NCBI GenBank assembly: GCA_022647765.1
Contig: JALCLH010000005.1
Location: forward strand, 1 to 64,000
Origin: Acidipropionibacterium sp.
GTDB lineage: Bacteria > Actinomycetota > Actinomycetes > Propionibacteriales > Propionibacteriaceae
Reading direction: 5' to 3'
Length of the DNA: 64,000 bases
This document shows positions 1 to 8,353 of the stretch, one piece after another. The first letter of the stretch is position 1. Every line of letters begins with the position of its first letter. The notes beneath the pieces were generated by a model, which ran no database searches, was not told the origin of the DNA, and saw only the letters and a list, made by a program, of their open reading frames with translations. A program made the translations under genes and the position numbers.

Positions 1-70
1 GCTCCGGATCGGCGACGCCCCGAGGTCGGTGGCGCGCACCGCCAAGGCCGGCCCGCTCAACCAGCGCTGA
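1..70 (+). CDS. C-terminal end of an unidentified protein (partial)
   Basis: Frame 2 reads an open stretch of 22 codons from the window edge to a TGA at 68-70, ending in Gly-Pro-Leu-Asn-Gln-Arg. Codon composition is compatible with coding, but the piece is too short to assign a family. The same frame opens again at 89-205 as an acidic, Glu/Ser-rich stretch that also ends in a stop, so the region up to 291 may hold eroded coding sequence. This is inference from composition only. Confidence 0.3.
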   Translation, partial: LRIGDAPRSVARTAKAGPLNQR

Positions 71-96
71 CGCCAGCACCAGCGTTGACGCCAGCA
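61..96. repeat. two tandem copies of an 18-bp unit
   Basis: CCAGCGCTGACGCCAGCA is followed directly by the same unit with one C-to-T change. It sits just after the stop of the edge gene. No function can be read from it. Confidence 0.6.
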
Positions 97-291
97 GCTT
101 GGCCAACCACTCGCCCGGCGTGAGTCCGAGGAGCAGGAGGTCAAGACCCTTGACGAGGAGCAGCCGATGCCGTCCAGCAGTGATACTCGTGCGGTGCTGG
201 CGTAGAGATGTGCACCGACAGGAGGACAGCCAGGAACCCTGCTGGAGACAGGCGGCCTCGCGCATACGTTCCGCCCAAGCCAGGGTTTGAG

Positions 292-642
292 ATGCCGTTC
301 GATCGTGAAACACGGCCTCGTGCCACCTATGAACGAGCCCAGCATGTTATGCAACGGCACTCGCATGGCGCTGAGGGGACGACGGAAGGACAGACCTTCT
401 TCCCGCCTGACTTCGACGACATCGAGGTCGTCCGAACGGTGATGGATCAAGTGACCTACTTGGCTGATCCGGACCTTGAAGACGATGATGACGCGTTGAT
501 GTTCACAGCTGAGGTGAACGGCGTCCGTTGCACTGTCCCGATCCGCTTCACCGGAGGCGAATGGGAAGTGCGGACGATGTGGCCATCCAGCGGCCGAGGA
601 GTCGTGACCTACCACAATGGGAAGAAGCATCCTCTATCATGA
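292..642 (+). CDS. small toxin-like protein, possible RNase-fold domain
   Basis: About 116 residues from the ATG at 292; an in-frame ATG at 208 would add 28 Pro/Arg-rich residues. The body has a His-x(3)-Arg-His segment near its start (HVMQRH), a Phe-rich turn, an Ile-x(2)-Val helix and a C-terminal beta-rich stretch with EWEVRTMWPSSG. This H..RH-then-strand layout resembles the small RNase toxin domains (EndoU/BECR-like) found at the C-termini of polymorphic toxins, but the resemblance is by eye and weak. The stop overlaps the start of the next small gene by 4 bp, as in toxin-antitoxin or toxin-immunity pairs. The 220 bp upstream hold no convincing gene. Confidence 0.5.
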   Translation: MPFDRETRPRATYERAQHVMQRHSHGAEGTTEGQTFFPPDFDDIEVVRTVMDQVTYLADPDLEDDDDALMFTAEVNGVRCTVPIRFTGGEWEVRTMWPSSGRGVVTYHNGKKHPLS

Positions 643-827
643 ATTTCATGGACACGTTGGAGTACCGCAGGCAGGAGATGATCGCCCGGCGTCTGATCGA
701 GATCGTCGGGACGACTCGTCTCGTGGACGAGCTGCTCCGCCAGGCGGAAGCCGAAGAGGCGGTTGACATTCTTCGACATATCGCGGAGAAGCAGAATATC
801 GAGCTTCCTGAAGAACTCGCCGCCTGA
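639..827 (+). CDS. small acidic helical protein, possible antitoxin/immunity partner
   Basis: 62 residues, starting at the ATG that overlaps the previous stop (ATGA at 639-642). It is rich in Glu, Leu and Arg and looks entirely alpha-helical (RLIEIVGTTRLVDELLRQ and a second amphipathic stretch). No family is recognised. Tight coupling to a toxin-like gene suggests an antidote role, which is inference. A strong hairpin follows directly. Confidence 0.5.
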   Translation: MNFMDTLEYRRQEMIARRLIEIVGTTRLVDELLRQAEAEEAVDILRHIAEKQNIELPEELAA

Positions 828-839
828 CCCCCTACGTCT

Positions 840-876
840 GACGAAGCCCCGCACCGAATCGGCGCGGGGCTTCGTC
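840..876. terminator. strong hairpin terminator
   Basis: Perfect 13-bp arms (GACGAAGCCCCGC / GCGGGGCTTCGTC) around an 11-nt loop, 13 bp after the stop at 827. There is no long T-run, as is common in high-GC actinobacteria. Confidence 0.8.
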
Positions 877-986
877 ATACCCGCAGTTCTTTCCCGTCAC
901 GGTCGGCCCCACAGAGCGCCGAGGTGAGAGGAGAGGGGGCAACAGCGGCTCGGAAAACTGTCGGTGCCCCGCCATATCGTCATCTC

Positions 987-2162
987 ATGCTCAGTCTCGT
1001 CGCCGTCCACGGCTACCGCAGCATCCGCGACCTCGTGCTGCCCCTGGGCCAGATCACGATCGTCACCGGGGGCAACGGCGCCGGGAAGACCAACCTGTAC
1101 CGGTCGCTGAGGCTTCTGGCGGGCGTGGCCCACGGCCGGCTGATCGGGTCGCTGGCGGCCGAGGGCGGACTGTCCCAGGTGCTGTGGGCCGGCCCCGAGC
1201 AGATCACCTCGGCGATGCGCCGCGGGGAGGTGCCGATCCAGGGCACCGGATCGCGCACGGCACCGGTGAGCCTGATGCTCGGCGTCCTCTCCGACGACCT
1301 CGGCTACCTCGTCGATCTCGGCCTGCCGCAGGCCGGCCGGGACGCCACGATGTTCATCCGCGACCCCGAGATCAAGCGCGAGGAGGTCTTCGTGCCCCCG
1401 GTCCTGCGCCCGGCCGGCACCCTGGTGGACCGCCGCTGGTCCAAGGTCCGGATCCGCCAGGGGCGATCCTGGGAGACCCTCGAGGCCCGGCTGAGCCCGC
1501 GGGAGTCGATCATCGAGGAGGTGGCCGATCGCTCCGCCGCCCCCGAGCTGGTCCGGTTGGGGCGGATGATGGCGTCGTGGCGGTTCTACGACGGACTGCG
1601 CACCGATCCCGGCTCGCCGGCACGCACCCCCTGCGTCGCGACCCGGACCGAGGTGCTCGCCGACGACGGCCACGACCTGCCGGCCGCCGTCCAGACCATC
1701 CTCGAATCGGCCTGGGCCGGACCCCTGCAAGACGCCGTCGCCGAGGCCCTCGACGGCGCGCAGATCGGCGTCGAGGAGAGCACCGAGGGCCATCTGCGCC
1801 TGGCGGTGACGCAGCGCGGACTGCTCAGGCCGCTCGGGGCCGCCGAACTGTCCGACGGCACCCTGCGGTTCATCATGCTCGCCACCGCGCTGCTCTCGCC
1901 CCGCCCGCCGGCACTGCTGGTGCTCAACGAGCCCGAGACGAGCCTGCACCCGGCAGCCATCCCCGCTCTGGCAAGGCTGATCGCCCAGTGCGCCGAGCGC
2001 TGCCAGGTGCTCCTGGTCTCCCACGACCGGGCGCTGGTCGGGGCGATGGCCGACGACGCCGTCCACCACGAGCTGGTGCGCGACACCGGCCAGACCACCC
2101 TCGCCGGAGCCGGACTGCTCGGCGGCGCGCCGTGGACCTGGGGCACCCGGAAACGGTGGTGA
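987..2162 (+). CDS. AAA/SMC-type ATPase (RecF-like, AAA_21 group)
   Basis: 391 residues from the ATG at 987, chosen because the canonical N-terminus (MLSLVAVHGYRSIRDLVLP) begins there. Walker A is at residues 28-35 (GGNGAGKTN). The Walker B-type segment LLVLNEPETSLHP is near residue 315, followed by a switch histidine (LLVSHDRA). This is the layout of the standalone SMC-like ATPases related to COG4637/RecF. They bind ATP and probably DNA, but the specific role is unknown. It converges on the helicase gene and has no evident operon partner. Some members of this fold belong to two-gene OLD-type defence systems, but no nuclease partner is adjacent. Confidence 0.8.
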   Translation: MLSLVAVHGYRSIRDLVLPLGQITIVTGGNGAGKTNLYRSLRLLAGVAHGRLIGSLAAEGGLSQVLWAGPEQITSAMRRGEVPIQGTGSRTAPVSLMLGVLSDDLGYLVDLGLPQAGRDATMFIRDPEIKREEVFVPPVLRPAGTLVDRRWSKVRIRQGRSWETLEARLSPRESIIEEVADRSAAPELVRLGRMMASWRFYDGLRTDPGSPARTPCVATRTEVLADDGHDLPAAVQTILESAWAGPLQDAVAEALDGAQIGVEESTEGHLRLAVTQRGLLRPLGAAELSDGTLRFIMLATALLSPRPPALLVLNEPETSLHPAAIPALARLIAQCAERCQVLLVSHDRALVGAMADDAVHHELVRDTGQTTLAGAGLLGGAPWTWGTRKRW

Positions 2163-2257
2163 CGCGGCCACAAGGTGGGACGCCGCCCTGCCGGCCCGGC
2201 GGCCCATCGGCCCGGCGCCGCATCACCTCACTCAGCTCATCACGCCACCCGACCCCA

Positions 2258-4525
2258 TCACCCCAGCGGGTCCATCTCCGCACTCAGCAGCCGGGCCGCC
2301 GCCTTGTCCAGCATCTGATTCGCATTCCCGCACTTGGGAGAGACCACGCAGGACGGGCAACCCGCCTCGCAGGGGCACTCGGCCAGCCGGCGCGCCGTGG
2401 CGTGCCACCACTGCTCGGCCCGCTCATAACCCGTCCTGGCGAACCCGGCCCCGCCCGCCTGGCCGTCGTGGATGACGATCGTGCAGGCGCCGGTGTCGGC
2501 CATCAGGGCGCTGGAGACCCCGCCGATGTCCCACCGGTCGCAGGGCGCGAAGGCCGGCAGGATGCCGATCGCGGTGTGCTCGGTGCCATGCGCGGCCCCG
2601 GCCAGCGCCACCGAGTTGAGCCCCAGCCGGCCGACCACCGGATCGGGCACCACGAACCAGCAGGCCTGCGTCACCATGGTGTGGGCGGGCATCTCCAGCA
2701 CGGTGGAGTCCCACACCTCGTTGCTGATCTCGTCGCGGCGCAGATAGCCGATCACCTGCTCGGTCAGCTCGACATCCCCGGTCGCCACATATCCGGGTCC
2801 GAAACGCCTGCGGTCGGTCTCGTTGACGATGTGCACGGTGGAGGTGGACTGCGGCTGGGTCCAGTAGCCGGGAAGGTCCCGGTGCACCAGGGCCTGATGC
2901 TCCTCGGGCAGGTACTCGTCGACCAGCCAGGCGTCCCCCTGATGGAGATAGACCGCGCCGGGATGGACGGTCCGGTCTCCGGCCTTCTCGTCGACCACCC
3001 CGATGACCCGCCCCGTGACGCGATCGATGACGTCGATCCCGCGCCCTCCCATCGACCTCAGATCGATGGCGTCGACCGCCCGCTCCGGGCGGGTCCAGAA
3101 CAGCCGCTCGCCGCGTCTGCGCAGCACATGCTGGGAGACCAGCAGGTCGGAGACCGGCGTCAGCTGCGGACCGTAGAACTGCCGATCGGCCGGCGTCAGA
3201 CAGCTCTCCTGGGCCGCCGCCGCCAGGTGCGGACCCATCACATACGGGTTGTCCGGATGCAGCACGGTGGTCTCCACCGACCGCCCGAAGATGAGCTCCG
3301 GGTGGCCGAACAGGTACTGGTCCAGCGGATCCTCCCTGGCCAGCACGACGACCAGCGCGTCATGACCGGCCCGCCCCGCCCGGCCGGCCTGCTGCCACAG
3401 CGCCGACAGCCGCCCCGGATAGCCGACCACCACCACGGCGTCCATCCCCGAGACGTCGACGCCGAGCTCCAGCGCATTGGTCGCCACCACCGCCCGCACC
3501 GATCCGTCCTGGAGGCCCGCCTCGATGGCCCGCCGGTCCTGGGGCAGGTAGCCCGAGCGGTAGGAGGCGATGACGGCGTCGCCGGTCGCCTGGTCCTGGG
3601 CGTGGATCGCGATCACCTCGGCCAGCGCCCGTGAGGCCACGAAGCAGATGGTCTGGCGGCCCTCGTCGGCCAACCCGGCGACCAGCCGCGCGGCGTCGAC
3701 GGTGGTCGAGTTCTCCGGCTGCCACAGCACGACGTCGCGGGCCGGCTGGGGCGAGAAGTCCTGGTCGACGACCGCGATCTCCTCGACGCCGACCAGACGC
3801 CGCCCGGCCTCGGCGGCATTGGTGGCGGTGGCGCTGGACAGGATGAAGACCGGATCGGCGCCGTACATCCAGCACAGTCGGCGCAGTCGCCGCAGCACCT
3901 GCGCCACATGGGCGCCGAAGACGCCGCGATAGCGGTGCGCCTCGTCGACCACCACGTAGCGGAGCCCGCCCAGCAGGGAGCGCCAGCGGGAGTGGTTCGG
4001 CAGCACCGAGCGGTGCAGCATGTCCGGATTGGTGAGGACGTATCCGGCCTGGTCGCGGGCGAATCGCCGCTCGCTCTGGTCGGAGTCGCCGTCCAGGGTC
4101 GCGACCGGCCATCCCTGGGGGCCGAGCTCCCGGCAGACCCGCCACTGGTCGTGGGCCAGGGCCTTGGTCGGCGCCAGATAGAGCGCGGTGTGACGCCGGT
4201 GCGTGGTGAGCGCGGTCATCGGCTCCCGGCGTCGCGATGCCGGCAGCACCGGCGTCCGCGAACCGGTGGCCGCCATCACCGGCAGCAGGTAGGCCAGGGT
4301 CTTGCCGGACGCCGTGGAGGTGCAGATCGCGCAGTCCCGCCCGGCGAAGGCCAGCTCGGCCAGCGCCCGCTGATGCTGCCAGGGGGCCGCGATGCCGCCC
4401 TCCTGCACCGCCTGTCGGCAGTCATCGGGCAGCCAGCCCGGCCACTGCGCGGTGCGCCCGGCGCGGCGTTCGCGGTGGTCGACGTGCACGACCTCCTCGC
4501 CCCACATCCACTCCGGAACAGCCAC
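2258..4525 (-). CDS. DEAD/DEAH-box helicase with C-terminal DUF1998 cysteine domain (MrfA/YprA-like)
   Basis: 755 residues. Motif I is TSTASGKT (Lys75) and motif II is DEAH at 194-197; motif VI (QQAGRAGRAG) follows in the second RecA domain. The C-terminal part carries the DUF1998 Cys cluster (CPCEAGCPSC...C) around residues 725-740, which in Bacillus MrfA binds a metal. MrfA-type helicases translocate 3'-5' on DNA and take part in nucleotide-excision-like repair of mitomycin adducts. Length and motif order match that family. It is monocistronic, with its start 143 bp from the divergent DUF2249 gene. Confidence 0.88.
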   Translation of the reverse strand: MAVPEWMWGEEVVHVDHRERRAGRTAQWPGWLPDDCRQAVQEGGIAAPWQHQRALAELAFAGRDCAICTSTASGKTLAYLLPVMAATGSRTPVLPASRRREPMTALTTHRRHTALYLAPTKALAHDQWRVCRELGPQGWPVATLDGDSDQSERRFARDQAGYVLTNPDMLHRSVLPNHSRWRSLLGGLRYVVVDEAHRYRGVFGAHVAQVLRRLRRLCWMYGADPVFILSSATATNAAEAGRRLVGVEEIAVVDQDFSPQPARDVVLWQPENSTTVDAARLVAGLADEGRQTICFVASRALAEVIAIHAQDQATGDAVIASYRSGYLPQDRRAIEAGLQDGSVRAVVATNALELGVDVSGMDAVVVVGYPGRLSALWQQAGRAGRAGHDALVVVLAREDPLDQYLFGHPELIFGRSVETTVLHPDNPYVMGPHLAAAAQESCLTPADRQFYGPQLTPVSDLLVSQHVLRRRGERLFWTRPERAVDAIDLRSMGGRGIDVIDRVTGRVIGVVDEKAGDRTVHPGAVYLHQGDAWLVDEYLPEEHQALVHRDLPGYWTQPQSTSTVHIVNETDRRRFGPGYVATGDVELTEQVIGYLRRDEISNEVWDSTVLEMPAHTMVTQACWFVVPDPVVGRLGLNSVALAGAAHGTEHTAIGILPAFAPCDRWDIGGVSSALMADTGACTIVIHDGQAGGAGFARTGYERAEQWWHATARRLAECPCEAGCPSCVVSPKCGNANQMLDKAAARLLSAEMDPLG

Positions 4526-4668
4526 GGGGTCAAGACTGCCACCCGGGTCCGACAGTTCTGGCGACGCTTCTGGTGACGCCGTGGGCGTGGCCGTGGACGC
4601 CGCCCGGCTCGGTTCCCGGGGTGCTTGCTATTCTTTCGGTGATTCAATCGTCAATAAAGGAACGCGCC

Positions 4669-4962
4669 ATGACAACGCACAATGACATCCCGATCACCGA
4701 GACCCATCACTGCGCCTGCGGGGAGCAGGACGAGGGTCTGCCCGAGCTCGACGTGCGGACCATCCCGCACGCCATCCGGCACGGATCGGTGATCGGCGCC
4801 TTCTCCCAGGTCGCCCCGGGGTCGGCCATGGTGATCGTCGCCCCGCACAACCCGCTGCCCCTGCTCGGCCAGCTCCAGCAGATCAATGGGGACAGCCTCG
4901 AGGTGTCCTACCTTCAGGAGGGGCCGGACGCCTGGAAGGTGAAGCTCGCCCGGGTGGCCTGA
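4669..4962 (+). CDS. DUF2249 domain protein
   Basis: 97 residues, with AAAGGA correctly spaced before the ATG. The N-terminus has a His-His-Cys-x-Cys motif, then the DUF2249 signature LDVRTIPHAIRH, a phosphate-like loop with PHNPLPLL, and a closing WKVKLAR. DUF2249 proteins are small SirA/TusA-like cytosolic proteins often linked to nitrogen-oxide or redox metabolism. The paired Cys near the start could bind metal, which is inference. An AT-rich stretch just upstream (4629-4660) probably holds the promoter. Confidence 0.8.
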   Translation: MTTHNDIPITETHHCACGEQDEGLPELDVRTIPHAIRHGSVIGAFSQVAPGSAMVIVAPHNPLPLLGQLQQINGDSLEVSYLQEGPDAWKVKLARVA

Positions 4963-5037
4963 ACGGTTGCCGCAGGCCCGAGGTCGCCCTCCCGGACCGG
5001 CGGGAGAGGCGCGCGAGAGCTCTTCTCCTGCCTCACA

Positions 5038-5116
5038 TGGTCCCGATCACTCCCGTTGCGCCGTGAATCTGCGCTCACGATGCAGAAACACGGCCTAGCG
5101 GGAGTGATCGGGACCA
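5038..5116. repeat. palindromic element A1 (TCACTC family)
   Basis: Perfect 18-bp terminal arms (TGGTCCCGATCACTCCCG / CGGGAGTGATCGGGACCA). A second imperfect stem lies inside (GCCGTG..TCTGC / GCAGA..CACGGC). A close relative in the opposite orientation lies at 61053-61133: arms are identical over the TGGTCCCGATCACTCCC core and the interior is clearly homologous. It sits between DUF2249 and topA, both on the plus strand. Size and structure suggest a small non-autonomous repeat rather than a simple terminator. Confidence 0.85.
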
Positions 5117-5287
5117 CAGCCTTCCGCTGCTGTCTCTTTTCCGGCCCCTCCCCGATCCGCAGGCGCGCCTCGAGACGTGACATTGTTACCGTGAGCGCGT
5201 CATGGGGTTGTATACATGTCGAACGGCCCCCCTGAGCGCCGGGGAGGCCACGAGACGGGACGCGCGGCGTCCTACGGGAAGGTTGAG

Positions 5288-8235
5288 ATGGCACCCACCA
5301 AGACTCTGGTGATCGTCGAGTCGCCCCACAAGGCGACCATGATCTCCGGCTATCTGGGCCCGAGATATGTCGTTCGGGCCAGTCAGGGCCATGTCCGAGA
5401 CCTCCCGACCAGCGCCTCCCAGGTTCCGGCCAAGTTCAAGGGCGAGTCGTGGGCGCGCACCGGCGTCGACGTCGAGCACGACTTCACCCCCATCTACGTC
5501 GTCTCCCCGGACAAGAAGTCCACCATCACCGAGCTGAAGGGCCTGCTCAAGGACGCCGACGAACTCCTGCTGGCCACCGATGGCGACCGCGAGGGGGAGG
5601 CCATCGCCTGGCACCTGCTCGACGTGCTCAAGCCGAAGGTGCCGGTCAAGCGGATGGTCTTCAACGAGATCACCGAGAAGGCGATCACCGACGCCGTCTC
5701 CCACACCCGCGAACTCGACACCGACCTGGTCGACGCCCAGGAGACCCGGCGCATCCTGGACCGCCTGTACGGCTACGAGGTCTCCCCGGTGCTGTGGAAG
5801 AAGGTCATGCCGAGGCTGTCGGCCGGCCGCGTGCAGTCGGTGGCGACCCGTCTGGTGGTCGACCGCGAGCGCGAGCGGATCGCCTTCACCAGCGCCAACT
5901 ACTGGGACCTCGACGCTGTACTTGCCGCAGGCGGGGGAGACGACTCCCCCTACACCCCCTCGAGCGGCGCCAGTGAGCAGTTCAGCGCCCGCCTGTCCAC
6001 CCTCGACGGCGTCCGGATCGCCCAGGGCCGCGACTTCGACGCCGACGGCAACCTGGTCGGCACCCGCAAGGACCGCGAGGTCCGGCGTCTCGACGAGGCC
6101 TCCGCCACCGCCCTGGCGACCGCCCTGGAGAAGGCCCCGTTCACCGTCACCTCGGTGGAGGCCAAGCCCTACACCCGGCGTCCCTACGCCCCCTTCCGCA
6201 CCACCACCCTCCAGCAGGAGGCCGGCCGCAAGCTCGGCTTCACCTCCCAGCGCACCATGTCGGTCGCCCAGGATCTCTACGAGGGCGGCTACATCACCTA
6301 CATGCGAACCGACTCGGTCGCCCTGTCCCAGGAGGCCATCCAGGCCGCCCGCAGCCAGGCCATCGAGCTCTACGGGTCCGACCACGTCCCGGCCAAGCCG
6401 CGGGTCTACGCCTCCAAGGTCAAGAACGCCCAGGAGGCCCACGAGGCCATCCGCCCGGCCGGCGACCACTTCCGCACCCCCGCCCAGACCGGCCTGACCG
6501 GGGACCGGTTCAGGCTCTACGAGCTGGTCTGGATGCGCACCATCGCCTCCCAGATGGCCGACGCCAAGGGCGAGACGCTGAGCGTCGGGATCGACGCCGT
6601 CCCCGCCTCCCCGGTGGCGGTTCCCGATCTGGACGGCCACGGCGGCAGCGTCGCGCGGGCCGGATTCACGGCGTCCGGACGCACCATCACCTTCCACGGC
6701 TTCCTGCGCGCCTATGTCGAGTCGGTCGACGAGGGCTCCTCCGACGACGCCCAGAAGCGCCTGCCCCAGCTGAGCCGGGGCCAGGATCTGGACTGCTCCG
6801 AGGTCACCGCCTCCGGGCACGACACCCGTCCGCCGGCCCGCTACACCGAGCCCAGCCTGGTGGCCAAGCTCGAGGAGCTGGAGATCGGGCGCCCCTCCAC
6901 CTACGCCTCGATCATCCGCACCATCACCAGCCGCGACTACGTGTTCAAGAAGGGTCAGGCGCTGGTGCCCACCTGGCTGGCCTTCGCCGTCACCCGGCTG
7001 CTGGAGGACCACTTCTCCCACCTGGTGGACTACCAGTTCACCGCCGACATGGAGGAGACCCTCGACGAGATCGCCCAGGGCAATGCGAAGCGGGTCGAGG
7101 TGCTCTCGGACTTCTACTACGGGGACGCCGACGCCTCCGACGCCGGGACCAGCACCGGCACGGACACCCCCGTCCCCGCTCCCGCCGACGGCCACGAGGG
7201 CCTGCACCGGCTGGTCACCGAGCTCGGCGACATCGACGCCCGGGCCACCTCGACCTTCCCGGTCGGCTCCGACGGCTCCGGCATCGTGGTGCGGGTGGGC
7301 CGCTACGGCACCTACGTCGAGGACGCCGAGGGCACGCGGGCCAATGTCGACGACGAGCTGCCCCCCGACGAACTCACCCTGACAAGGCGAAGGAGCTGCT
7401 GGCCAGCCCCAACGGCGAGGAGCGCGAACTCGGCCTGGACCCGCACACCCACACCATGATCGTGGCCCGCAACGGGCGCTTCGGTCCCTATGTCACTGAG
7501 GTGCTGGAGGACGAGCCCGCCGCCGACGCCCCGAAGACGACCGGCTCCGCGACGGGTAGGGGCAAGGGCCGGGCGAAGAAGGCCAAGCCGCGCACGGCGT
7601 CCCTCTTCCGCTCGATGGACCTGTCCACCGTGACCCTGGACGACGCCCTCAAGCTACTCTCCCTGCCCAGGGTGGTCGGTGAGGACGCCGAGGGCACCCA
7701 GATCACCGCCCAGAACGGCCGCTACGGCCCGTACCTCAAGAAGGGCACCGACTCGCGGTCGCTCACCAGCGAGGATCAGATCTTCTCGATCACCCTCGAG
7801 GAGGCGGAGCAGATCTACTCCCAGCCCAAGCAGCGCGGCCGGGCCGCCGCCAAGCCGCCGCTCAAGGAGCTGGGCGAGGATCCGGCCTCCGGCAAGCCGA
7901 TCGTGGTGAAGGACGGCCGGTTCGGCCCCTATGTCACCGACGGCGAGACCAACGCCACCCTGCGCAGGGACGACTCGGTCGAGGCGATCACCGCCGAGCG
8001 GGCCCAGGAGCTGCTCGCCGAGAAGCGCGCCAAGGGCCCCTCCACCCGCAAGCGCACAACCTCGACGCGCAAGACCTCCACCCGGAAGTCCCCGGCGAAG
8101 AAGTCCACCACCAAGGCCGCCAAGTCGACCAAGACCGCCAAGACCACGAAGTCCACCACCGCACCTGCGACGAAGCGCGCCACCGGGAAGTCTCCGGCGG
8201 GCTCCTCGACGACGGGGCCGGCTGCGAAGGGGTGA
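5288..8235 (+). CDS. topA: DNA topoisomerase I (type IA), frameshifted
   Basis: The repaired product is about 982 residues. TOPRIM domain: Glu11 (VIVESP) and Asp98-x-Asp100-x-Glu102. Active-site Tyr338 lies in YITYMRTDS. C-terminal topoisomerase repeats (FGPYV motifs) are followed by a Lys/Thr/Ala-rich tail typical of actinobacterial TopA, which binds DNA and relaxes negative supercoils. The first frame runs 5288-7459 and the rest continues in another frame from about 7380. Adding one C in the CCC run at about 7378-7380 joins them as ELTPDKAKELL. The gene is essential, so a sequence error is most likely. Residues around 214-227 are an extra Gly/Asp/Ser-rich stretch encoded by a repeat also found outside genes (5929-5967). 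Confidence 0.93.
5929..5967 (+). repeat. about 40-bp repeat lying in frame inside topA
   Basis: It contains the hairpin GGGGGAGACGACTCCCCC followed by ACACCCCCTCGAGCGG. Nearly the same sequence is intergenic at 49246-49289. In topA it stays in frame and encodes a low-complexity loop (GGGDDSPYTPSSG) where other TopA proteins, as I recall them, are shorter. Confidence 0.7.
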
Positions 8236-8260
8236 GTCCGGTGCGCAGAGGCCCCGGCAC

Positions 8261-8349
8261 GGCGACCCGGCAGACACGGGCGACCCGGCAGACACAGGCG
8301 ACCCGGCAGACACGGGAGACGCAGAAGGCACGGGAGACACAGGGGATCG
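8261..8349 (+). repeat. 18-bp tandem repeats in the leader of the CHAD gene
   Basis: Three near-identical copies of GGCGACCCGGCAGACACG (8261-8314) are followed by two degenerate copies up to the ATG at 8354. In the frame of the next gene the unit encodes Gly-Asp-Pro-Ala-Asp-Thr, but that frame has no start codon between the topA stop and 8354, so the repeats appear untranslated. Confidence 0.75.
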
Positions 8350-8353
8350 CACG

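Noticed and set aside
897..2207. 436-codon antisense frame over the SMC-type ATPase
   Set aside because: No motif, Gly/Ala/Arg-rich; the plus-strand gene has Walker motifs.
987..4525. ATPase plus helicase as a two-gene defence system
   Set aside because: The genes are convergent, not co-transcribed, and the helicase matches MrfA-type repair proteins.
5186..7207. 673-codon antisense frame over topA
   Set aside because: Shadow of topA codon bias; no recognisable domain.
8261..8349. Short CRISPR-like repeat array
   Set aside because: The units are contiguous with no spacers; it is a simple tandem repeat.
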